64,000 nt of DNA from Turritopsis dohrnii (GCA_027922465.2 BQMF02000327.1:372001-436000), one strand, 5' to 3'. Counted from the stretch's first letter, positions 8,479 through 18,690 are shown. Program-made: numbers and translations. Notes: a model not told the origin generated them from the sequence alone.

Positions 8479-11400
8479 TTAAAAATATTTTTCCATGTTG
8501 TCAGTATGTAGGAGGAGCATAGCCTTAAGTTTTTGCTTAAAGTTCATATAAGATTTGCAATCCAGTGGAGTGTTTGTGGAATCTATGAGGATATTCCACA
8601 GGTGCGGTGCACGAAAAGATATACCGAATTGCTTAAGTTTATTGCGACAATAAGGTTCAGATAACATTCTCGCAAATCTTGTTGTGTACTTGTTTGTTGG
8701 TTTTAATTTGTACAAATCATGAAATATGGGTGGTGCAGTCTTAGTTTTACATTTATACATAAAACAAAGAATTTGGTAGATGTTGATTTGATAAATAGTG
8801 AAGGTTTTCAGAGCGTCAAAGAGTGGCTTAGCATTTGCATAGCGGTCTTTAAAGTGTATAACGCGCATTGCATGTTTTTGAAGGCGATAAAGTGGCATTA
8901 GTTTTGACTTAGATGTACTGGCCCAAACGATATTTGCATAATATAGGTGGGAATATATAAACGCATAATAAAGTTGCTTCAGCAGTTGTTTAGTCAGCAG
9001 GTGTCTTACTCTATATAATATACCAATACATTTAGAAACTTTTGTACCGACAGTATCAATTTGTTTCTTCCAGGAAAGGGTTTCATCTAACATAACTCCC
9101 AAAAATTTAGTTACCGTTTCTCTTTTTATAGAAATATTGTCTATCTTTAATGTTGGAATAATTTCTGGAATAAATCGCTTTTTATTGGATGGATGAAAAA
9201 TAGAATACTTTGTTTTCTTTATATTTAATGACAGCCTGTTGGCTTTAAACCATTCTGCTACTTTGGTAAGCTCCAAATTCATTGCTGAAAAAAGGTCAGC
9301 GAAATTTTCGTTGGAATAAAATAAATTCGTGTCGTCAGCAAACATCACTTGTGAGAGTATTGTAGAGCATTTACAAAGATCGTTCACGTATATTAGAAAC
9401 AGTAGTGGACCTAAGATAGATCAAGTGCTTCTGTAATTTTTCCGTGTCCATACGCCACATATTGTTTTCGATTTTTCAAATAACTTTGAAACCATTCAAG
9501 GGTTTTCCCATGAAGTCCATAATATCGAAGTTTTTCTAAGAGTATGCTGTGGTCAACTGTATCAAATGCTTTTGACAAATCTATAAATACGCCAATAGTA
9601 TACTTACCATGCGAGAACGAAGTAGTTATTTCATTTACTAATTGAAGGATAGCATGTTCAGTCGAAGTATTTTTTTGAAAGCCAAATTGTTTAGAGGATA
9701 TTAATTGTTGCCTTGTTAAGTAATTATATACTTTGTTATACATGATTCTTTCCAGGATCTTCGAAATGACTGGTAGTACTGATATTGGCCTATAATTTCC
9801 TAAATCAAAAGTGTCCCCTGTCTTGAAAACTGGTGTCACTTTCGCTATTTTTAGTTTATCGGGAAATTTTCCTTCTTTGAAAGACGATTTACAAATGTAA
9901 AAAAGAGGATTTTTTATTTCATCATATACTTCCAAGATAATGTTACTGTTTATATCATCAACCCCGATGGCTTTGTTGCGTTTTAATGATTTGAACGCAG
10001 ATTCAAATTCTTGAAACGTTAAATGATTATCCTCAAACCGTTGATAAGCATCGGTAAGATAATTTTGAAAATTTTTAGTTCCTTTGGGAATATTTTTAGC
10101 AAGTTTTGGCCCTATATTAGCATAAAAATTGTTGAATTCATTAGCTATAACAGTTTCGTCTTCTGTCGTTCCTTTATCAGTTTTTACTATTTTGGGCAGA
10201 CTATTCGATTTAATTTTGATCTTCCCAGTTACATCTTTCATGATTTCCCACATTTTTTTGTAGTTACTTTTATATTTTTGTATTTGTGATGCATAGTAGC
10301 ATTTCTTAGCTCGCTTTCTTAATTTCTCGAATAAATTTTTATAAATTTTGTACGCTGTTTCTGATTCAGTTGTTTTTTGCTTTAAAAATTTGATGTATAG
10401 TTTTTGTTTCTGTTTTGAAGATTTTTTTATTCCTTTTGTAATCCAAGGTGCTTGAAGATCCTTTTCCTTGAGTTTTATTTCCCTTATTGGAAAGTGCTTA
10501 TTATAAGTTTCATAGAAAATTGAATAGAACTTTTCATATGAATCATTCACGTTATCCAGTCTTTTTAAGATGCTCCAATCAATAAGCGCTAGTTCTTCTT
10601 TAAAGCTTTGTTTATTCGTTTCGCTGAAGTTTCTTTTATTCAAAATAATGTTTGCTTTTTTATTAAATTTTTCACTTGTATTAAAAGCTACAAATATTGG
10701 GAAATGATCAGAAATAGACGACTTTATAATTCCTTTTTTTAAGGTTTTGTCAAATATACAGTTTGTTAAGATATTATCAATAAGAGTAGCGGATGTTTTC
10801 GAAACCCTTGTTGGTCTTGTAATCAGAGGAAAAGCTCCATGTGAAAACACAGTATTGTAAAATTGCCTAATGTCAGCATTTTCATTAAAATTTAAACAAT
10901 CTAAGTTGAAGTCTCCTAGGATGAAAAACTTTTCTGTGTTAGCTGCTTGAAAGATATTTTCGATATGCTTACTAAAGTTTTTTGTGTTGTGGTTTGGTAC
11001 CCGGTAACAGCACGTTACTAGGACGTTCTTCGAATTTTTCATTTTTATTTCAATAGATATGGATTCTGTGTCGCAATCAGAGATGTACAGATCATTGCGC
11101 ATTTTGTATTTTAAATCATTCCTGGCGTAAATCAAAACTCCTCCACCGCGCTTATTTGTTTTTCGTTCCGAATGGATTGCACTATACTGAGGGAGTTGGT
11201 AGGAGGAATTTTCGTAGAATTCCTTATTACTAACCCAAGTCTCTGTGATACATAGAATGTTGAAAGAGTTCCCACTATCTTTTAAGAGTTCCAAGAGATT
11301 TTCAAAATTAGCATTAAGACTCCTAATGTTTAAGTGAAAGAGGGAAAGATTCTCATATTTATTTGATTCTTTAAGAAATTCTTTAGTTTCTTCTTGATAC

Positions 11401-11534
11401 ATATATTTCGTATCAAAATTCAAAGAATGAACTTCATTAAAAAAATGAATATCTGGGTCATTATTATCTTCAAAACGTGATCCTTCTGACGTAAGTGGAT
11501 TGAATAATATTTGTTCAAAATCACTGGTAGCCAT
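8479..11534 (-). pseudogene. LINE-1 ORF2: endonuclease-reverse transcriptase, one small internal deletion
   Basis: The first ATG of the frame is at 11534; the frame is open further upstream without an ATG. The N-terminal apurinic-like endonuclease shows F-H-L-N-I-R-S-L, I-T-E-T-W, G-G-G-V-L-I-Y-A, G-D-F-N-L-D and S-D-H-F-P motifs. The reverse transcriptase shows N-Y-R-P-I-S-V-L-P, F-I-D-L-S-K-A-F-D-T-V-D-H and F-A-D-D-T. At about 9405-9420 the frame breaks: the usual G-V-P-Q-G segment just before S-I-L-G-P-L-L-F is missing and the frame shifts. Downstream the ORF continues open to 8479. The enzyme would be truncated before its F-A-D-D active site, so this copy is probably inactive despite its fresh look. 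Confidence 0.9.
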
Positions 11535-11606
11535 TATTCTGAGTGAGTGAGTTTTTAATTTGAATAAGATAAAGAATAATTTCTTATCAGAATTGCGCAA
11601 CTATAC

Positions 11607-12341
11607 TCAATGAGAACCTTGCACTCTTTCACGATTTTCTTTAACAATTAATTTATTATAAATAACACGTGCATACTTACCTTCTTCTCTTAGTTTCTTC
11701 GCTTCTCGGAATAGATTTTTTCTTACTTCTCGTGTATGTTCTGAGAAGTCCTCGTTAATATAAACTTTATTATTCCACAGTTCTTTTTCTTTGTATTTAC
11801 CAAGTATTAAACTTTTATCTTTGAAATTCAAAAACTTAACCACCACCGTTCTTTTCCTATTTTCAGCATTCGATCTGGCACTACCACTCCGATGAGCACG
11901 TTCTATTTCGATCCCTTTCTTTATCCCAAGTTGGTTTTTAATCACATCCTTCACCTTTCGTTCCGATAAATTCCAATCTCCATCGGGATCTTCAGGCAAT
12001 CCGTCGAACCTAAGGTTGTTTCGACGACTTCTATCTTCCATTTCTGCAATCTTTTCAATGAATTCTTCGTTTTCAGCTTTTAGTTTATTCACCTCATCTG
12101 CTTGCTCAGACATTGCCTTCTTTTGAATACCTTCTACTAAATCACTGTGGAATTCCAGTGATGTCTTCAGTTCTTCCACTTTTTTCCGCAATAAGATGTT
12201 CTCTTCAACAACATTCTGTATCTTGTTTTCCATTCGTTCAATTTGACTGTTAAAAATTTTAATCAATGTGTCTTCATGTTTATTTAAGATTTCTTTGACT
12301 TGGCTGTAGGTAAAACTTTCTGATGGTATTTCGGTAGACAT
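11607..12341 (-). CDS. LINE-1 ORF1 protein (coiled coil, L1-type RNA-binding domain)
   Basis: An intact 244-residue frame starting with ATG at 12341. Residues about 1-110 are charged and heptad-rich, as expected of a coiled coil that trimerises LINE ORF1 proteins. Then comes the E-D-R-S-R-R-N-N-L-R-F-D-G-L-P-E signature of the L1-type RRM (Transposase_22 family), followed by a basic C-terminal part with R-A-H-R-S-G and V-V-V-K-F-L-N-F-K-D-K. By family it binds the element's RNA and acts as a chaperone in the cytoplasmic RNP. It lies just upstream of ORF2. The intact frame contrasts with the broken ORF2. Confidence 0.9.
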   Translation of the reverse strand: MSTEIPSESFTYSQVKEILNKHEDTLIKIFNSQIERMENKIQNVVEENILLRKKVEELKTSLEFHSDLVEGIQKKAMSEQADEVNKLKAENEEFIEKIAEMEDRSRRNNLRFDGLPEDPDGDWNLSERKVKDVIKNQLGIKKGIEIERAHRSGSARSNAENRKRTVVVKFLNFKDKSLILGKYKEKELWNNKVYINEDFSEHTREVRKNLFREAKKLREEGKYARVIYNKLIVKENRERVQGSH

Positions 12342-12353
12342 TTTTAAATAATT

Positions 12354-12390
12354 TTATTAATAATAACAATAATAATAATAATAATAATTT
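12354..12390. repeat. AAT microsatellite at the 5' end of LINE-1
   Basis: A (TAA/AAT)n run immediately precedes ORF1 on the transcribed (minus) strand and abuts the insertion junction, whose target itself reads ATTATTATC. It may be expanded target sequence or part of the 5' UTR. Confidence 0.7.
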
Positions 12391-13019
12391 ATTATCAAGC
12401 AATGGACGCATAATGTTTGTAAACCCTAATTATCACTTGAAATCCCGAATGTCTATTTATTCAGTATTTTAATGAACAACGTCTCTATATGAAACCATTG
12501 TAAGTCTATTTTTTATTTCTTTCATAGTCTTGTCTTGTCACTCATGTTTCGTATAATCGTTTATGTTTTACTCTTCTGTGTCTCTGCTTGGCCAGCAACC
12601 ACATATTTTTGTTAATCTCAAATAATCAGCAGTTTTTTTGTTTACTTTTTTTATTTTCAATGAAGAGCGACAAAAATATGTGAAAGCTACATTGTCACGC
12701 AAACGAGCACAGTATGTTTTAATATTCTCATATATTTTTAATGATCTATAGTCATTTTTGGAATTCATCTTCATAGGGAGAGGTTTACTTTTGAACTTTT
12801 TGTGGTCATGAAACACAAGGTCTGCATAAAACCTTTTGAAGTATACTCAGCTTTTTAAAAGATTTAGTAACTTATTTTGACTTTAATACAAACTTTTTTA
12901 ATCGAAATCAGATTTGTTTTCACTTCAATTGAGAAAAAATCATATTTTGTTTGGAAAAGATCTCCTATAAGTTAGTTTAGAGAAAACCATACAAAGTCTT
13001 TTATATAGAATTAATTTTA
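12389..13019. other. Non-coding stretch of copy A
   Basis: The first ~350 bp match copy B (from 53023). From about 12740 to 12995 the sequence differs from B, where a ~290-bp repeat occupies the equivalent position (53358 onwards). No gene is seen. Confidence 0.5.
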
Positions 13020-13141
13020 TCAGCGGAAGAAATAATTAAAACACAGTTTTTCTCAATACTCAGAGTTTCAGAGTTACTGATTATTTAAGATGAAACTCTG
13101 AGTATTGAGAAAAACTGTGTTTTAATTATTTCTTCCGCTGA
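13020..13141. repeat. Perfect 49-bp inverted repeat with 24-nt loop (copy A only)
   Basis: The left arm is 13020-13068 (starting TCAGCGGAAGAAATAATTAA) and the right arm is 13093-13141, its exact reverse complement. The loop is 13069-13092. The surrounding segment is absent from copy B. A transcript would form a 49-bp perfect duplex. Confidence 0.9.
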
Positions 13142-13869
13142 TATCATAGCTCCACTCTAGACTTGTGTTGAGCACTCTACTTGAAGTAGAGATACTCTAC
13201 TAATAAAATTAATTTTACATATTCAGGTATATACAAATGAGGCATTAATAAATATTGAAGTGAATGCTGTGTATATTTAATTTCTTTGCTTAAGACTTTA
13301 ATGAATTAAGTTTTGTTGTAACGATGCTGGCATACGCACTCAATTTTGAGAGGGTACCTGTCTGCTTTTTTTAACTGGAATGTGTTATTCTCTGAATCGC
13401 TAATACTATTTTGACCTTCCTGATGGAACAAACGTTTTTCAATTTTGCTTCACAGTCCAACATTTTTCAACTTTGCTGAAATCAGTAACTTTCAGGTCTC
13501 ATGTCCTGTTGTTTCTATATTTAGTTTTATGTGTAGACATTAATGGTGCATTCTTAAGTATTTGAGTGAATGTGATGTATATTTAATATCTATGATTGTT
13601 TTGAATTAAATTGTACTACAATGATATGCATTGCTTTATGAACTCAATATCTGTTTCACATTTGAATTGGAGTTTCTTATTCACTGTCACACTAATTGTA
13701 TCTCAAAAGTTCCTATTTCGAGCTTCCTGGTGAGGAAAAAGGTTTTCGATTTTGCTTTACAGTCCATTACTCTTCAACTTTCCTGAAAGCGCTGACCTTC
13801 AGGCCTCGGGGCCTGTTGTTGTTTTTCAAATTGCTGTCATTGTTTCAAAAAATCTTTACTTTTCATTCA

Positions 13870-14061
13870 CATCTTAATCGACCATTAAAGATTTAATTAC
13901 ATTTTCCTTATTTTTTAAAAAAACACTTTTTCATTTTTCACGAAAATATACTATTCTAAAGAACTGAAAAATGGCTTTCCATCGATGTATAAATTATTTT
14001 CAAATTCGGTATATTTAAATTTAAAAAAAAATTACCGTTTCTAACATTATGAAACACACTG
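13870..14061 (-). repeat. Long-TIR mariner-like fold-back family, right arm, copy A
   Basis: Reads TTAATTACATTTTCCTTATT ... GAAACACACTG and ends at 14061 beside TA. It is the reverse complement of the arm starting at 38746 (CAGTGTGTTTCATA...). The same arm is in copy B at about 57605-57774, where a ~290-bp repeat is inserted at its inner end. Confidence 0.65.
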
Positions 14062-14825
14062 TATATAATTACACATTACATAAGCACTTAAATGAAGTGG
14101 TCTTAAAACTCTTTTGAAATAGCAGTCTTTCAATAGAAACTGACCAGATTTTATGAAGCAAACTTCTCATTTCAAAAGATTTTGAATTGAATAATAATGT
14201 TGAATGATTTTACGAATGTGAATATAGTTTGTTCACTCCATTCATGTACAAACACAGCTGAATGCTTCGGTGACCTTTCAAATTTTAATGATCGCCATCA
14301 TAAATAAAGCTAACTCTTATGTCTGAACATTTAGAGTTTTCAGGAGGTTAGATACACACATCGTAGATAATTTATGAATACTAAAACCTCCAGCGTATAA
14401 GTTGTTTTGATGAAAATATAAGAACTATAGGATTTCGTTGAAATGTGAGTAATACATTTTAAATTACAGTGTGCATGGTGCGTTACGCCGTCCTTCCACA
14501 ATAATCGTTTTTATGAAAGTAGTTAATAAATGCATCAAATTTATGAACCCCCGTTTTAAAACATACTATGGTCTTACTTTTTATATTTTATATTTTTTAA
14601 TTGATGTGCTGCTAATGAGAAAGCATATCAGACTGAAACTAACGATTTGGCCATGAATGTGGTGAACAGACTATAACTTCTTCCTCCCAAACATTATACC
14701 ACGAGGGTCTTTTTAACATTGACAGAGTTTTTACGTTATCAATATAGGGTTTTTTTGTGTTTGGAACACTGAACCTCCAAGCACTCATGTTTTGTTTGTT
14801 TTTTTTACTTTTGTCCACTTTGGTT

Positions 14826-15095
14826 TCAGAATGTGTCTCCAACATAAACCACAGCAAAATGTTATCGATGCAGAGATAAAATTGCACAAAACCACATGAA
14901 TTTTGCAAATTCCCTTTTATCATTTAAGTCTATGCTTCTGGACTTGATAAGGAATAAAATAATTTTATCTCGAAGAACTATATATTTAATCTCTACAGTG
15001 GTTAAGATGTGACGATATTAATAACTTAATAAACATTCTTTGGACCACGTCTCGTAAAGATTACACAGACTTTGTGTAATTCTCATCTGGCGTGT
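14826..15095. repeat. Low-copy repeat family, unit upstream of peptide gene A
   Basis: Begins near AATGTGTCTCCAACATAAACC, continues through CACATGAATTTTGCAAATTC and ends at TTACACAGACTTTGTGTAATT. It is related to 6345-6965 and to the spacer units at 38429 and 41349. It sits about 130 bp upstream of the peptide gene's TATA box. Confidence 0.6.
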
Positions 15096-15225
15096 TAATC
15101 AACCATAAAAAATTTAACTATGTTTTTCCAAGACATTTTCATTATCTTGTTCTTTGGAAGGCTTGCGGTTAGAATGCAAACCAACATTGTGTAATCGTAA
15201 TAGATAAGAAAGAAAGAAGGATTGA

Positions 15226-15259
15226 TATATAAGCACCAATTTAGCAGGATGCTTCAGTT
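15226..15259 (+). promoter_or_regulatory. Core promoter of peptide gene A (TATA box and initiator)
   Basis: TATATAAG at 15226-15233 lies 30 bp upstream of the A in TCAGTT (15254-15259), the textbook TATA-to-start spacing. The predicted 5' UTR is about 47 nt before ATG 15303. Copy B keeps TATATA (followed by CG) and an identical TCAGTT. Confidence 0.65.
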
Positions 15260-15302
15260 CTCTTTGTAATCTGGTTATGCTCACGTTTTCTAAAAAGAAA
15301 TC

Positions 15303-15654
15303 ATGAAGATTTTATTCACAGTTTTACTCTTACTGATGGTTGTAACATTGGCAACAAGTAACATCCTATTTATTTATTTGGTTGTTTGCTTATTTATTTA
15401 TTCATTTGATAAGTTAATTTATGAAATCTTTATACAGCTTGAGTGCTTTCAGTATTATACACGCACTCAAGGTAAATATTGCTATGTTTATTAGCAAAAT
15501 CTTATCATGTGAAAATACTCTTCAATTTCCAGGTAAATGTAATAAAAAATGTAAACGCAGAAAAGATGGTGTTATGGTGGCACAAGATATGGTGAAATAC
15601 GAAGTAACTAATGGTGAGGTGCCTTTTAGTTTTTTTAAAGCAGTGAATGGATAA
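15303..15654 (+). CDS. Small secreted two-cysteine peptide, copy A (two exons)
   Basis: Exon 1 (15303-15357) encodes Met-Lys then a Leu/Val-rich hydrophobic core ending A-T-S, a clear signal peptide of about 19 residues. The intron is 15358-15532 (175 nt; GTAACA donor, TTTCCAG acceptor). Exon 2 (15533-15654) encodes the rest. The precursor is 58 residues. The mature part, about 39 residues, has two cysteines (residues 21 and 25), a strongly basic start (K/R-rich, residues 20-29), and a conserved 26-residue tail rich in V/F that ends in Gly. Residues 22-32 are hypervariable against copy B. The final Gly could serve for amidation. I recognise no family; a defence or venom-type peptide is inference from layout only. 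An internal 34-nt micro-exon (15437-15470) is possible but breaks the frame with this donor. Confidence 0.65.
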
Positions 15655-15806
15655 TAATAATGACAATCGATCTTTATTAACAAACAGTTCAGTAAATAGT
15701 TCATATTTCATAACAGATGCTGTTAGAGAAGTAATCGCAAAAATACTCAATTACAGAAAAAGTGATCCGTAGTAAGTACAGCTATCTCGTTCTCTTTCCT
15801 CCAGGC

Positions 15807-15812
15807 AATAAA
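15807..15812 (+). promoter_or_regulatory. Poly(A) signal of peptide gene A
   Basis: AATAAA lies about 155 nt after the stop codon. The matching AATAAA is kept in copy B at 59522-59527. Confidence 0.5.
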
Positions 15813-16619
15813 AGTTATTTGGTTTTCAACTATCCAAAAACTGATTCAACATATTATCAATAAGAGTAGTTTATTGAATGCCAACTTATTATTTGTTACT
15901 TCGGAAAATCAATTTTCAGATTAAAACGTCTTGAAATCTGATTTTAATATTTATTTCCAAGGTTATGCATAATTTAAGTGAAGTGTTATAACTATTTGAA
16001 AATATAAACAGTACTAGCGGCTCAATAAATTCTTTAGATTTAAAAGAAATTTTATTATACTGCACTGCTGGGCTATTTTGATTAAGCAACTCTTCCTTGC
16101 GTGCATTGGATTCTTATCGCATTAGTCCAATACATTCTTTGCATAGTAGAAGCGCTAATCAATGAAAAAAAAAGGAAATTCATGATCATATTGTTGAATT
16201 GTCATTGGAAAAGCGTTGTTTCATATGGGTACAAACTATGAGTACATGCCAGTTTTCCATCATTTAAAGATTTTCAAGTACATAATTGATAATTCGCAAC
16301 AACTCCATTTGTGGTTTATTATTTCAGTGGTGCAGAGATTGAAAAACTTCCCGTTATGGAAAAGTTGATTGATGATCAACAAGGAAACGAATGAATTTGA
16401 CGCAATTTTTATACTTAAATGTATTTTGTAATCATTTTGTAATCATATTGTACTTAAAATAAGTATTTTCCAGGACATACAATTATTCCTAATTGTAATT
16501 TGTAATCATTTCGTGCTAAAATTGAGGATCTTTTGATTTTGAAGGATTTATGTAATAAATGAATTTATTACTGTTCTTTCGGCGCAGCTTTTTTCACGTG
16601 ACCGTACCTTTGGAATCGC

Positions 16620-17230
16620 TATAAAGACACTTAATAATGCGGACATCTCTTTAAGGCAAACACTTTACCTAAGGAATGGATGGATTTACAGTCAAACTCT
16701 TGTGAAAAAGTCTCTATAAAGCAGATAATTATGAAGTAGACGCTCTATAAATCGGACACTTATTTCAGGTCTATAAAAAATTTTCTAAAGCGGACAAAGT
16801 TAGAAAAGCAATTTTTAAGGTGAAATAATTTATATTTTCTAGAATATTTACTTTTTACAATGTTTTGCTCCTTTGTCAATCCTCGAACAATTTTTTACAC
16901 TGAATGGCTTTGGCAGGTCCAAGAAATTTGAAATTCACAGGAATCTCGAGTCCGTATCTTTTTGGTTTCAAGTATAGTAGCATTTGACTTTTTCTCTTTA
17001 GAATAAAATCGTTTTTCATTGCATTAAAGGTGTCTTACTTTACCTTCTTCTTTCCCTTTGAAACTTGTTAACTTTACAAACCATATTAGAGATCCATTCT
17101 TGATTTATTTTCGCTAAATATTAATTTTCTTATGGAATTTCTATAAACCGGATATCTCTCTAAAAGGGACACCTTTTTCAGGTCCCAATGGTATCCGCTT
17201 TATGCTATATTTAAAAACAGATAAGAAATT
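16620..17230. repeat. Degenerate pogo/Tigger-like repeat, copy A
   Basis: Scattered phrases such as CTATAAAGCAGA, CTATAAATCGGACACTTATT, AAAGCGGACAAAG and, near 17150, CTATAAACCGGATATCTCTC. These resemble the CTATAAAGCGGACA ends of pogo/Tigger elements. No transposase frame survives. The same block is in copy B at about 62690-63290. Confidence 0.4.
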
Positions 17231-17589
17231 CTTATGGTTTACAATGGATGTTGGCGTCTTAGAGTAAATTGCAAGAGAAAAATTGGCTCAAAATATATTT
17301 TTAAAAAGATCAGAAGGAAGACCTCGAAGATAAAGAAATTGCGCGACTGAACCACTCTTTCGTTAAAAGTATTCAACTTGCACGTGATCTAAAGCATCGC
17401 TACATCCCAATGAAAGGCATCGGGAAAATGCATAGATTCGCTGAATAGATACCAAGGGAAATTATTTGCCAAATCAACCTCATCGCCTTGTAAACCTGAT
17501 ACTTAGATAAAAAAATATCGCTCTTACTTACATGAGACCCAAGAAAGAACTTCTTCAGTTTCATGAATGTTAGATCAATTAGTGAGATT

Positions 17590-18150
17590 TCTTGGAAGCT
17601 TTGGCATAGTTAAAAAATTTAAAACGTGAATGCCATTAATATTTTAATGGCTGAATGACTTTTTTGTTGAACACATCCTCAACTGTATCAACTTGAAGCC
17701 TTTGTCTCGCAAAGGCTTTCCAGGTTTTTTTATGGTTTGCACAACAAAGTAATGTAGTTCAATAAAACATTTACAGATCTAAAGCTATCTTACAACAAGT
17801 ATATAAGTCAACTTTATATACAGATATACATAGGAACAGAAAAGGACTGTCAAACTATTTTAAAAGCTACAGAAGCCACTAACTATCAAAGACAATAAAA
17901 AAAATTAATGACCCTTCAGTTGCCGTTTGACACGACTACATCATTTTGCTGTATATGAATGCAGCCTCTTTTTGCATGGATAAAATTTTGGATATTTCTC
18001 TATCTTTGGTTTTCTCTTTCAATCCACACAACGACAAAACCTATGATATGTAAAGTGCTCTAAATCAATTACCACTTGCAAGTCAGTGAACAGAAAAACC
18101 AAGCATTCAAGGTATGGAAAGTAAAGAACACCAAGTTAATTGTCTAGCCA
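17590..18150. repeat. Diverged direct repeat, unit 1
   Basis: Aligns with 18885-19410. Shared landmarks are TTAATGGCTGAATGACTTTT/TAAATGGCTGAATAATTTTT, the CAACAAAGTAATGTAGTTCA stretch, AAAATTTTGG and AGAACACCA. This is an older local tandem duplication of about 1.3-kb period, unrelated in age to the A/B duplication. Copy B contains only its start before the window ends. Confidence 0.6.
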
Positions 18151-18469
18151 GTTCATTAAGAATAGTTAGAATTCCATATATACTTAGTTTCTGTTTGGAT
18201 TGAATTTCCCCAAAACTTTGCGAAACCCCCAAAATTTTTTCCATGCAAAAAGGGGTTTATTCATGTGGTAGTGTCAAATGAACTGAATAGTGAAGTCATT
18301 GTTTGTTGGCTACATTTGATAGTTGGTACTTCTGTAGTTTTGAAAATACGTTTACCCACTTTATTTTGTTTATTTTGTAAATCTGTATAATTTGATAACA
18401 CATACTTGATGTAGCTTAATGTAGCTTTTTGCTCAGCAAGTGCTCAATGGAATTATCTTCCCAGTTCCC

Positions 18470-18690
18470 TTAAAACGTCTCTAATTTGTCTCTAAGACTT
18501 CTTCCAAGGTATCAAAAAGACGTTTTAGTACGTCTCCATTTGGTTGAAATCTGTAACCCTTTCAAAGATGTCTATGAAACATGTTCAAAACGAGTGCAAA
18601 AGCCGTCTTTGTGACGTCTCGAAGTCGTCTTTAAGACGTGTTTCAAGATACAAAAAGGACGTTTTTAATACGTCTCTATTTAGTTAAAAT
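18470..18690. repeat. GACGTCT-rich dispersed repeat (spacer copy)
   Basis: Contains AAAACGTCTCTAATT, GACGTCTCGAAGTCGTCTTT and TTAATACGTCTCTATTTAGTT. It is related to 3575-3840 and separates the two units of the 17590/18885 direct repeat. Confidence 0.55.

Larger units (their letters stand above)
8183..12388 (-). mobile_element. LINE-1: two-ORF non-LTR retrotransposon (CR1/L2-type), copy A only
   Basis: A ~4.2-kb insertion absent from copy B, where flank GTAATGTAATGCA joins directly to TTATTATCAAGC at 53021-53023. On the minus strand it has a short 5' region preceded by an (ATT)n tract, ORF1 (coiled coil plus RNA-binding type), ORF2 (endonuclease plus reverse transcriptase) and about 300 bp of 3' UTR. 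The 3' end shows short CTAT repeats rather than poly(A). No target-site duplication is obvious. An intact ORF1 and a single ORF2 lesion suggest recent insertion. Confidence 0.92.
221..17919. repeat. Segmental duplication, copy A
   Basis: From position 221 this block aligns collinearly, in direct orientation, with 45081-64000. The shared start is TAATAAACTTCACAAAAATA. Identity is very high over long stretches; for example, 15303-15534 differs from 59018-59249 at 4 of 232 positions by eye. Copy A carries private insertions at 989-1705, 4381-4881 and 8183-12388 and a private inverted repeat at 13020-13141. Compared with B it lacks about 1.36 kb near 5722. Similarity probably continues beyond 17919, because B is cut off by the window end. 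Confidence 0.93.

Noticed and set aside
14471..14656. 61-codon frame shared by copies A and B
   Set aside because: It is disrupted in the diverged unit at about 41008, with no signal or domain. Conservation between A and B only reflects the recent duplication.
15437..15470. A 34-nt middle exon in the peptide gene (AG before 15437, GT after 15470)
   Set aside because: With the GTAACA donor of exon 1 it creates an immediate stop. Skipping it joins exon 1 to 15533 in frame and puts a good signal cleavage site (A-T-S) before the mature part. It would need a different, weaker donor.
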